Assembly: GCA_964346545.1 (NCBI GenBank)
Contig: CAYFVR010000012.1
Span: forward strand, 1-33,969
Source of the DNA: CAYFVR01 sp964346545
GTDB lineage: Bacteria; Desulfobacterota; Desulfobacteria; Desulfobacterales; Desulfococcaceae
DNA length: 33,969 nucleotides
Direction: 5' to 3'
The notes beneath the pieces are model-generated. The model made no database searches, was not told where the DNA came from, and worked only from the letters and a program-made list of their open reading frames with translations. The translations under genes and the position numbers were made by a program. Positions 14,566-21,320 of this stretch are shown here, piece by piece (position 1 is the stretch's first letter; every line of letters begins with the position of its first letter).

Positions 14566-14607
14566 CCGCCCCGAGGCCGCGCAAACCACATAGCCGGGAA
14601 CCGCCGG

Positions 14608-16329
14608 ATGCCTGACGCCCCGCCCACCCAAACCCAGCCCATCCCGCCGGATCGATTGCGGGAACTGAAGCGACGCGCCCGGGAAATCCTTCGCGGGCAG
14701 GGGCCGTCTCCGGAGGCGCTGGAAGGCCGTGACGCCCGGGAACTCATCCAGGAACTGCAAATCCACCAGATCGAACTGGAAATGCAGAACGAAGAGTTGC
14801 GCCAAACCCAGGCGCAGCTACAAATCTCCGCGGAGCTGTACCGCGATTTGTACAACCAGGCGCCGGTGGCCTACGTCAACCTGGACCCCGAAGGCGGCGT
14901 GCTGGACGTCAACCGGGCCGCCGCGGACCTGTTCGGGGCGAGCCGGGAGCGGCTGCTCCGAATGAACTTCTATCCGCTGATCCAGTCCGCCCATCAGGAC
15001 ACGTTTTATCGCCACTGCCGAGAAATCGTCAAAACCCGGCGCAACCAAAGCTGCGAACTGCTGCTCCGCCGAACGGACGACTCCGTTTTTCCGGCCCGAA
15101 TCCATACCGCCGGGGTGCCGGACGAAACCGGAGTCGACATTCAGCTTCGAATGGCCATCTCCGACATCTCCGACCAGAAGGCCGTGGAGGCCGAGCTGGA
15201 GGCCCGGGTGCGGGAGCGAACCTCGGAACTGCGCCGGGCCAACGACGCCCTCAAACGCCAGATTGAAAACCGGGCGCAAATCGAGCGCCGGCTCCGGATG
15301 GAGCACGCCTTCCGCCGCACCATCGAAGAGACGGCGCCCTCCGGAATTCTGGCCTTCGACCTTTCCGGCGGCATCATCTACGTGAACCGGTCCTTCTGCG
15401 AAATGATCGGCTGGCCCGCCGAAGCCCTGCTGGGGCAAAAACCGCCCTATCCCTTCCGGCCGGAAACGGAGGACGGAGTCCCGGACCCGGAAATGCTCCG
15501 CGGCGAAAAAACGGCGCACGGCGTGGCGTTTCGGTTCCGGCGGCGGGACGAGAGCCGTTTCTGGGGCCTGGCGTTCACCACCGACCTGGCCGACGGCTCC
15601 GGCAACACCACCGGCCGGCTGGCCTCGGTCATCGACATTTCCGCCCAGAAGAAGTCCGAGGCCGAGCTGCGCACCTCCCGAGAGCGGCTGCGGGAGGTTT
15701 CGGAAAAGCTGGTGGCGGCCCAAGACGAAGAACGGCGGCGCATCGCCCAGGAGCTTCACGACAGCGTGGGGGCCGGTCTCACCGCCGTCAAGTTCGGCCT
15801 GGAGGCGGCCCTGCGCCAGATGGACGAAAATTCCATGCTCCCCCGGCTGGTGGACCGGCTCAAGGACGTCATCGCCGAAACCCAGAACATCTCCCGCAAC
15901 CTCCATCCCTCGGTGCTGGACGACCTGGGCCTGCTGCCGGCCATCCGCGGATTTTGCCGGGACTTCGAATCGATGCGAACCGATCTGCGGATCGAGCATG
16001 ACCTGGACGTCGCCGAAAACGCCGTTCCGCGCAGCCTCAAGCTGCTGATTTTCCGCGTGGCCCAAGAAGGCATCAACAACGCGGCCAAGCACGGCGGGGC
16101 GGATCGGGCCCGGCTGAAGCTGACCCGGGCCGAGGGCCGGATCGTCCTCACCCTGACCGACAACGGCGAAGGCTTCGACGTGGCGGCGGCGCTGAAAAAG
16201 GGCATCCGCCAGGGCGGCCTTGGGCTTTCCAGCATGAAGGAGCGAACCGAACTGGCCGGCGGTCGGTTCGAGATTCATTCCGCCCCGGGCGAGGGAACGG
16301 TCATTCGGGCGGAATGGTCCGTCGAGTGA
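14608..16329 (+). CDS. Soluble PAS-PAS HisKA_3 sensor histidine kinase
   Basis: The 573-aa kinase has no membrane segment and should be cytosolic. Residues 40-70 carry the motif LIQELQIHQIELEMQNEELR, which commonly precedes PAS domains. PAS 1 is about 76-190 and PAS 2 about 235-346, with a coiled coil between (194-232). The dimerisation domain has the HisKA_3 phospho-acceptor His384 in RRIAQELHDSVGAG. The HATPase_c domain follows, with its N box in EGINNAAKHG, its G1 box in DNGEGFD and GGLGLSSMKERTEL near the end. This is the NarX/LiaS/DegS architecture that pairs with NarL-type regulators, exactly as found upstream. The signal (redox, ligand or gas) is unknown. A 14-bp hairpin follows the gene. 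Confidence 0.92.
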   Translation: MPDAPPTQTQPIPPDRLRELKRRAREILRGQGPSPEALEGRDARELIQELQIHQIELEMQNEELRQTQAQLQISAELYRDLYNQAPVAYVNLDPEGGVLDVNRAAADLFGASRERLLRMNFYPLIQSAHQDTFYRHCREIVKTRRNQSCELLLRRTDDSVFPARIHTAGVPDETGVDIQLRMAISDISDQKAVEAELEARVRERTSELRRANDALKRQIENRAQIERRLRMEHAFRRTIEETAPSGILAFDLSGGIIYVNRSFCEMIGWPAEALLGQKPPYPFRPETEDGVPDPEMLRGEKTAHGVAFRFRRRDESRFWGLAFTTDLADGSGNTTGRLASVIDISAQKKSEAELRTSRERLREVSEKLVAAQDEERRRIAQELHDSVGAGLTAVKFGLEAALRQMDENSMLPRLVDRLKDVIAETQNISRNLHPSVLDDLGLLPAIRGFCRDFESMRTDLRIEHDLDVAENAVPRSLKLLIFRVAQEGINNAAKHGGADRARLKLTRAEGRIVLTLTDNGEGFDVAAALKKGIRQGGLGLSSMKERTELAGGRFEIHSAPGEGTVIRAEWSVE

Positions 16330-16355
16330 GCCCGGGAGAAATTTTCGCCGCCGCG

Positions 16356-16395
16356 AAAAACGACGAACGCCGACGGGAATCTCCCGTCGGCGTTC
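16356..16395. terminator. Bidirectional terminator between convergent kinase and helicase genes
   Basis: A perfect 14-bp stem (GAACGCCGACGGGA, loop ATC, reverse complement) occupies 16365-16395. On the minus strand it is followed after 4 nt by TTTTT, so it terminates the helicase transcript well. On the plus strand it lacks a T-run and is weaker. Confidence 0.7.
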
Positions 16396-16418
16396 GCGCT
16401 GCGCGATGAAGGCCCGGT

Positions 16419-18269
16419 CTATCCCTCCAGCGCCGCCTCCACCTCGTCCCAAAACCGGCTGGGCGGGTTGGACTGGCCCCGGCGAAAATCGGCCCGGGTG
16501 ACGTAGAGCATTTTCTCGGCCCGGGTCATGGCCACGTACATCAGCCGCCGCTCCTCCTGCATGTCGCCCGGCCGCTCCATGGATCTCCAGTGGGGAAACA
16601 GGTTTTCCTCGCAGCCCACCACGAACACCGCGGCGAACTCCAGCCCCTTGCTGGCGTGGACCGTGGCCATGCGGACGCCGCCGCCGCCTTCGTCTTCATC
16701 CTCCCGGTCCTCGTTGATCAGCGCCGCCTCCTCCAGGTAGTCTTCCAGCCGCGCGTGACCGCCCGCGGTGAACTTGAGCTGGTCCAGATTCTCCTCCCGG
16801 GCGGTGAAGTCCTCCTTGGTTTTGGCGTAGCCGCGCAGATACTCCATGTAGGCGAACCGGTCGATGATCGTTTGGATGGCCGCGGCCGGCTTCATCTCCC
16901 GGATTTCGTCCAGGGTCCGGAGCAGAAGGTCCAGCGCCTTGTGAACCTTGGGGGTCAGCACCCGCTCCGAAACCACCTTTCGGGCCGCGTCCTGAAAGCT
17001 CATCCCGCCGGCGCGAACGTCCAGAATCCGATCCACCATTTTGGGGCCGACGCCCCGCCTGGGGATGTTCAGGACGCGGTCGAAGGCCACGTCGTCCTTG
17101 GGAAACACCGCCGCGGCCAAGTAGGAGTGGACGTCCAGAATCTCCTTGCGCTCGAAAAAGCCGGTGCTGCCCAGCATGGTGTAGGGAACGCCCTTGCGCC
17201 GGAAGGCTTTTTCAAAGGCCAGGGAGCAAAACTTGGTCCGGTAGAGCACCGCCATCGCCGCCAGGGGAATCCCGCCGTTTTTGAGCACGGCGATCTTTCG
17301 GGCCACCCACTCGGCCTCCTGGTCCTCGTTGAAAAAATCGTGCAGCTCCACCAGCCCGCCCCGCTTGCGGGAAAAGCAGGCCTTGTCCACCTTGGCCTCG
17401 TTCTTGTCGATCACCGCGTTCGCGGCCTGGACGATTTCGTCGGCGCTGCGATAGTTCTCCTCCAGCCGAAAGAGGCGGGCGTCGCGGTAGATTTTCTCGA
17501 AGGAGAGAAAATGGCGGACGTTGCTGCCCCGGAAGCCGTAAATCGCCTGCCAGTCGTCCCCCACGCAAAACAGATTTCCGTTGGTGACCAGCAGCCGGGT
17601 CAGCTCCTCCTGAAGGTCGTTGGAGTCCTGGTATTCGTCCACCAGGATGTAGCGAAATTTCTCCCGGTACTTTTCGCGGAGATCGTCGTGATCCCGCAGC
17701 AGGTCCCGCGCGCGCAAGAGGATGTTGTCGAAGTCCACCGCGTTGCGGGCCATCAGCTCCCGCTCGTAGGCCGCGTACAGGTCCAGCGGACGGACCCGGC
17801 CGATCTTCCGCGCGCCGTTAAAATAGCTCTCCGGCGTTCCGCTGTTCTTCGCGGCCGAGATCGCGAACATCGCCGGGCCGGCCTGCTTCTTGTCGGTGTT
17901 GAAGCGGAGCAGCAAATCGGTGATCAATTTTTTCTGGGCGTAGCTTCCATAAATCTGAATGGGCCGCCGGTATCCCAGCCGGTCGCCGTGGGCGCGCAGA
18001 ATGCGGTAGCAGGCGGAATGGAAGGTCCGGACCCAGGGGAATCGCGTCGCCGGCAACCCCGTGAGGGTTCGCAGACGGGCCTTCATCTCCTCGGCGGCCT
18101 TGTTGGTGAAGGTGATGGCCAGAATCCGCTCCGGCTCGTAGCCGTTGCGGATCAGATGGTCGATTTTGGCGGTCAGCGTACGGGTCTTTCCCGATCCCGC
18201 CCCGGCGACGACCAGCGCGGGGCCCGAAAGATGCGCCACCGCCGCTTTTTGTGGTTCGGACAGCTCCAT
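16419..18269 (-). CDS. UvrD/Rep/PcrA-type superfamily 1 DNA helicase
   Basis: The 616-aa enzyme should unwind DNA 3' to 5' using ATP, acting in repair or replication restart. Helicase motifs are complete: Walker A GAGSGKT (23-29), motif Ia ITFTNKAAEEM (52-62), DEYQDS (211-216), motif III GDDWQAIYGFRGS (237-249), motif IV YRTKF, motif V VHASKGLEFAAVF and motif VI ERRLMYVAMTRAE (573-585). The length is short of full UvrD/PcrA (about 720 aa): the usual long C-terminal tail is absent, as in Rep-like and many secondary UvrD paralogues. The start MELSEPQKAAV matches the family N-terminus. The low-complexity gene lies 56 nt upstream on the same strand. Whether it is the main housekeeping helicase cannot be told here. 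Confidence 0.93.
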   Translation of the reverse strand: MELSEPQKAAVAHLSGPALVVAGAGSGKTRTLTAKIDHLIRNGYEPERILAITFTNKAAEEMKARLRTLTGLPATRFPWVRTFHSACYRILRAHGDRLGYRRPIQIYGSYAQKKLITDLLLRFNTDKKQAGPAMFAISAAKNSGTPESYFNGARKIGRVRPLDLYAAYERELMARNAVDFDNILLRARDLLRDHDDLREKYREKFRYILVDEYQDSNDLQEELTRLLVTNGNLFCVGDDWQAIYGFRGSNVRHFLSFEKIYRDARLFRLEENYRSADEIVQAANAVIDKNEAKVDKACFSRKRGGLVELHDFFNEDQEAEWVARKIAVLKNGGIPLAAMAVLYRTKFCSLAFEKAFRRKGVPYTMLGSTGFFERKEILDVHSYLAAAVFPKDDVAFDRVLNIPRRGVGPKMVDRILDVRAGGMSFQDAARKVVSERVLTPKVHKALDLLLRTLDEIREMKPAAAIQTIIDRFAYMEYLRGYAKTKEDFTAREENLDQLKFTAGGHARLEDYLEEAALINEDREDEDEGGGGVRMATVHASKGLEFAAVFVVGCEENLFPHWRSMERPGDMQEERRLMYVAMTRAEKMLYVTRADFRRGQSNPPSRFWDEVEAALEG

Positions 18270-18325
18270 AAATCTCTTTTCCCGCCGAGGGACCGATCCG
18301 CCGGGGATCGGCCCCGCCGGACGGC

Positions 18326-18919
18326 TCAGCTTCGGTTTTTGCAGACCCGGTGGACGGTCTGGGCGTGCCAGCGTCCCTTGCCGGAAAAGGTCGGAATGTG
18401 AAGGGAATCCAGATGGCCGGCGATCTGCCCGTAGGTGGCGCCCTCGTCCCGCATGGAGAAAATGATGGAAAGCACCGAGTCCCGGTCGGGCCGGTTCGCG
18501 CCCGCGGTCAGGGCCGGGCGCACCTCCACCGGCCGGTCGGCTTCGGGCAGGGAAAAAGTTCCGCCCCCCACCAGATACTGAAGCGATTCGGCGATGCTCT
18601 CCATGGCCCGGACCCGCCGCTCTTCGGCGTCCGCCCGGCGCTCCCCGGTGTCGATAATGCTCCGCTGATGCTCGGTCATGGTGTCCATCAGCGATTTGAG
18701 CGTGGGCAGGGTCTCGTTCAGCAGCTCCGCCACCCGATCCGACGGCGCGCCCTGCCCGTTTCCCCGTTTTCCATTGCCGCCGCTTTTGTCGTTTTCCTTC
18801 CGAAATTGCGGATTTTCGTTCCGATACTGCGGATTTCCCCCTTGGGAATACTGAGGATTGTACCCTTTGCGACGCTGCTTCTCCTTGTTGGCCCGCATGC
18901 TTTTCAGAAATTCGTTCAT
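18326..18919 (-). CDS. Low-complexity protein with recombinase-like C-terminal domain
   Basis: This 197-aa protein starts MNEFLKSMRANKEKQ, preceded by GAGGACAACGTC; a 25-residue upstream extension is less likely. Residues 15-60 are Gln/Asn/Gly-rich and disordered, with a YNPQYSQGGNPQY-like repeat. Residues about 65-130 form a coiled coil (LLNETLPTLKSLMDTMTEHQ onward). The last 45 residues (IIFSMRDEGATYGQIAGHL, then IPTFSGKGRWHAQTVHRVCK) resemble the helix-turn-helix of the serine-recombinase 'Recombinase' domain, where IPT-x-x-G-x-WHAQTV-x-x-(I/V)L is typical. There is no catalytic resolvase domain. A DNA-binding or adaptor role is inference. It lies 56 nt upstream of the helicase and probably shares its transcript. 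Confidence 0.65.
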   Translation of the reverse strand: MNEFLKSMRANKEKQRRKGYNPQYSQGGNPQYRNENPQFRKENDKSGGNGKRGNGQGAPSDRVAELLNETLPTLKSLMDTMTEHQRSIIDTGERRADAEERRVRAMESIAESLQYLVGGGTFSLPEADRPVEVRPALTAGANRPDRDSVLSIIFSMRDEGATYGQIAGHLDSLHIPTFSGKGRWHAQTVHRVCKNRS

Positions 18920-19601
18920 GACGTTGTCCTCTTCCTCCCCGAAAAAGTTGGACTGCTTCCCCGATGATTGTCCGAACATCGCCGAACCGCCCATCCCCGC
19001 GAAACCGCGCGGCGATCGTCGGTTCCGGCTGGCCGATCCAGCGATGTTATAGCCATTACAATGTTGATTTTATTTTATTTTCAAACGAATTTTCGCCCCA
19101 AACGTCGCGAACAAATGAGGAAACTTAATGAACGAAGCTTCACTTGTCAACCGTTACCGGAATCGAAAAGGAATCGGTGCGATGGCGTGCGAGAGAAGTT
19201 TTAAAACGCCGCGCATCCCGAACGGGATGGGGCGATGAATCGATGGATGACGCCGGCGGCCGCTTCAACCCGAACCGCGATGCCGTTGGGCAATGGGGGC
19301 GGAGAGCCGCCCCCTTCCACGAAACACCGGATTCATCATTCCAGGCCTTGGATGTCAACCATTTTCGGATCGGATTATGGTATTCCAACGGATTACGCGA
19401 GAATGGCCGGCGCGATGGGATCGTCCGGTCGGCCGCCATTTAAAGAAGCCGCCCGATTCCAGAAGGGAAGGACCACCATCCTCTGCACATCTTTCGGAGG
19501 AATCGCTCCCGCGAATCCACGGGGCGACCGAAAGGAATTGCAACTTTTGGAAGGAGCCATTATGTTTTTCATTCAAAACAAACTCGATTGGAACGGTTCG
19601 G
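18920..19601. other. 682-nt region between divergent genes with an AT-rich core
   Basis: I find no credible gene here. Positions about 19045-19145 are markedly AT-rich against the surrounding DNA (for example GATTTTATTTTATTTTC) and mark the edge of a lower-GC island that runs to about 20610. Divergent promoters for the helicase-side gene and the Rpn-type gene must lie here, but I cannot place them. A GGAAGGAG site followed by ATG at 19562 opens a 36-codon frame that overlaps the Rpn-type gene out of phase. Confidence 0.4.
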
Positions 19602-20396
19602 ATGATCCCCTGGCACCGTCTGTTTGGCCTTACCCTGACGGATTTCTTCCTCAATTCCGCCTACGAGGTTGAGCTGGAGAAGGACCTCTCCCTGAAGCAG
19701 CAGCTTCTGGATGTGGTCATTATCGAGAAGAAAGAGGGGAAAACTCCGGAAAATCTTCCGGACGGGCTGGAAGATTTGGCCGCCTACAATCTGATGACGT
19801 ACAAATCCCACCAGGAACCGCTGGACGACTGGGCCATCGAGGAACTTTGCGGCCATTACGTCAATTATCGCAAGCAGTTGCGTCCGACTTCGGACAAACT
19901 CCCGCCTGCGGAGGATTTCAGGCTGTATGCCGTCAGCACCCGGTATCCGGAAAAACTGGCGGATGGAGTGGCGCTGATTCCCGGCGCCCAAGGCGTGTAT
20001 GACGTTCAGTGGGGGACGCGGACGATTCGCGTCATCGTGTTGAGCCGTATCGAGAAATCGGAGAGAAACGCGCCGTGGCTGATGTTCAGCGCCGAATCGG
20101 AAAAGGTGAAATTCGGCGCATCTTTCTACCGCTGGCAAAGTCCGGTCAGCGGGGTCATCAACAAACTTTTCCGAAAATACCAGCAAGAAGGAGTGATGAT
20201 CATGCCGTACACCATTGAAGATTACCAACGGGAGGTGAAGGAGGAAGTGTTGAAAAGCCTCACGGAAGAGGACCTGGATTTCCTTTTGAAAAATATCAAG
20301 GCAGACGATCTGTTTAAACGATTTAAGCCGGAAGATCGGATGAAGGGACTCAAACCGGAGGAAATCGAGGAATATTTGAAAAAGATCAAGCCATAA
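19602..20396 (+). CDS. Rpn-type PD-(D/E)XK nuclease, transposase-like
   Basis: The 264-aa protein belongs to the Rpn family of recombination-promoting nucleases/putative transposases. Hallmarks are WHRLFGLTLTDFF at residues 4-16, ELEKDLSLKQQLLDVVII with the nuclease Asp, PDGLEDLAAYNLMTYKS, and HYVNYRKQ. The C-terminal tail EDRMKGLKPEEIEEYLKK is the typical low-complexity ending. E. coli RpnA is a Ca2+-stimulated DNA endonuclease that promotes RecA-independent recombination. I start at ATG ATC CCC because homology begins there, although no ribosome site precedes it. A better GGAAGGAG-ATG signal at 19562 is out of frame. Lower GC than its neighbours, a truncated second copy of its first 34 nt at 20540, and adjacent inverted repeats all suggest acquisition by transfer. 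Confidence 0.8.
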   Translation: MIPWHRLFGLTLTDFFLNSAYEVELEKDLSLKQQLLDVVIIEKKEGKTPENLPDGLEDLAAYNLMTYKSHQEPLDDWAIEELCGHYVNYRKQLRPTSDKLPPAEDFRLYAVSTRYPEKLADGVALIPGAQGVYDVQWGTRTIRVIVLSRIEKSERNAPWLMFSAESEKVKFGASFYRWQSPVSGVINKLFRKYQQEGVMIMPYTIEDYQREVKEEVLKSLTEEDLDFLLKNIKADDLFKRFKPEDRMKGLKPEEIEEYLKKIKP

Positions 20397-20422
20397 TTCT
20401 CCTTTGGCAGCTTGGCGCTTTA
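20396..20422. repeat. 27-nt dispersed repeat, copy 2
   Basis: This stretch begins at the last base of the Rpn-type gene's stop codon and matches 4568-4594 at 24 of 27 positions. The position suggests a 3' flanking sequence that travels with, or remains after loss of, such genes. Confidence 0.5.
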
Positions 20423-20453
20423 GAAATGGAAACGGAGTCTTCCGGTCCAAAAA

Positions 20454-20480
20454 TCCCCCGGCTCCTTTACAAAAGGGGGA
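20454..20480. repeat. Inverted repeat TCCCCC...GGGGGA
   Basis: TCCCCC and GGGGGA flank a pyrimidine-then-A core (CTCCTTTAC-AAAAGGGGGAG). Sequences of the form TCCCCC-N-CCTTT-N-AAAGGGGGA are frequent small mobile or MITE-like repeats in bacterial genomes. It lies in the 249-nt gap after the Rpn-type gene. Confidence 0.5.
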
Positions 20481-20539
20481 GAAAGCCGCTCCCCGAGCAA
20501 TTTGCCAAAGCAGGGATAATGACTCGTCGGGAAAATTGA

Positions 20540-20573
20540 ATGATCCCTTGGCCCCGTCTGCCTGGGCTTACCC
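20540..20573 (+). pseudogene. Vestigial copy of the Rpn-type gene start
   Basis: The 34 nt starting ATGATCCCTTGG match the first 34 nt of the Rpn-type gene (19602-19635) at 29 positions, including the start codon, then diverge at once. This is a truncated second copy, indicating that two such genes once lay in tandem or that the start region was duplicated. Confidence 0.6.
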
Positions 20574-20586
20574 CACAAAGAAAGCC

Positions 20587-20606
20587 GGCCCTTCCGAGGA
20601 AGGGCC
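20587..20606 (-). terminator. Terminator of the DUF349-DUF166 unit
   Basis: On the minus strand GGCCCTTCC-TC-GGAAGGGCC is followed by GGCTTTCTTTG. A strong stem with a T-rich tail lies 39 nt beyond the DUF166 stop codon, fitting an intrinsic terminator for the two-gene unit. Confidence 0.6.
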
Positions 20607-20645
20607 TTCAGTGATTTCCATTTGCAATGAATGGAAAGTTGGACC

Positions 20646-21320
20646 TTATTCCTCCTCGTCCACCTCCCCCCCCGCCTCCCGGGCCGCCCGGCGCAGGGCG
20701 GCTTTGTGGATGTCGCCGGCGAAATGGAGGGGGCTGTGGCCGTGGATGGGGTCCCAGCCGGAGGGATCGGCGGCGCAATAATACTGCACGTCCAGGCTGA
20801 TCCGGACCAGGGCCTCGGCCACCGGCAGCCCTTCCACCCGCCGGGCCGCCTCCCACGTCGCTCCGCAGGGGGCGCCCCGCTCCACATGAATGCGCGTTAC
20901 GATCCCGTCCGCGATCTCCGCGGAAAAGACCGGCGCGCCGAATTTTTCGCCATACCGTCCCAGGCAGACCTGCCGGGAAAGACCGCATCACGTGGGGGGC
21001 GTGTGGACGCCCTCCACCCGCAGCTTCTTTCCGGAAGCCACCACGGGAACGCCCTGCTCCCGGCACATCTCGGCCAGATCGTCGGACAAATCGGGGTGTT
21101 TCAGAAAATCCAGCACCAGATCGGCTTCGATCCGATCGGGAAGATAATCGTCGGTATCGTCCAGCACCGGCGGCAGGGCCTCGTCGATGGAACGGACGTC
21201 CAGCTCGATGGCGTCGGCGGCATGGTCCCGAATGCCTTTGATCTTGCTTTCGCCGCTGCCGTTCTGCTGCAAGACCAGCACCCGCTGGGGCCGGTCGGGT
21301 TTTGGGGAGCACTCCTTCAT
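20646..21320 (-). CDS. DUF166 protein with in-frame TGA: probable selenoprotein
   Basis: Two frames separated only by one TGA (20988-20990) together make a complete DUF166 protein of 224 residues. The N-terminal part has RVLVLQQNGSGESKIKGI, ADLVLDFLKHPDLSDDL and VVASGKKLRVEGVHTPPT. The TGA is codon 111 and the sequence resumes as CGLSRQVCLGRYG, then RGAPCGATWEAARRV and DPIHGHSPLHFAGDIHKAAL. DUF166 proteins normally read TPPTCCGL, so the TGA replaces the first Cys of the conserved CC pair. A hairpin starting 9 nt after the TGA resembles a bacterial SECIS. I therefore read TGA as selenocysteine (Sec-Cys). DUF166 has no firmly known function; methanogen members were once mislabelled thymidylate synthase. 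The start ATG overlaps the DUF349 gene's stop (ATGA) and has a GAGGAGG site. The alternative is a nonsense mutation. Confidence 0.82.
20958..20978 (-). promoter_or_regulatory. Candidate bacterial SECIS element
   Basis: Read on the minus strand, UCCC/GGGA and GGCA/UGCC pair with one unpaired U between them, closing a GGUC apical loop. The core GCAGGUCUGC is identical to the apical part of the E. coli fdhF SECIS. The loop begins 17 nt after the UGA (18 nt in fdhF). The bulged U lies on the 3' side here, whereas fdhF has it on the 5' side. Position, loop and stem all fit SelB recognition. Confidence 0.78.

Noticed and set aside
19562..19672. 36-codon ORF with a strong GGAAGGAG site overlapping the Rpn-type start
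   Set aside because: Its codons are the out-of-phase reading of the Rpn-type gene's conserved start, so it is probably fortuitous. It could be a leader that couples translation, but I cannot support that.
20988..20990. The TGA in the DUF166 gene as an ordinary nonsense mutation or sequencing error
   Set aside because: The TGA replaces a family Cys, frame and conserved sequence continue on both sides, and a fdhF-like hairpin follows at the right distance. Kept as the alternative to test, not as the preferred reading.
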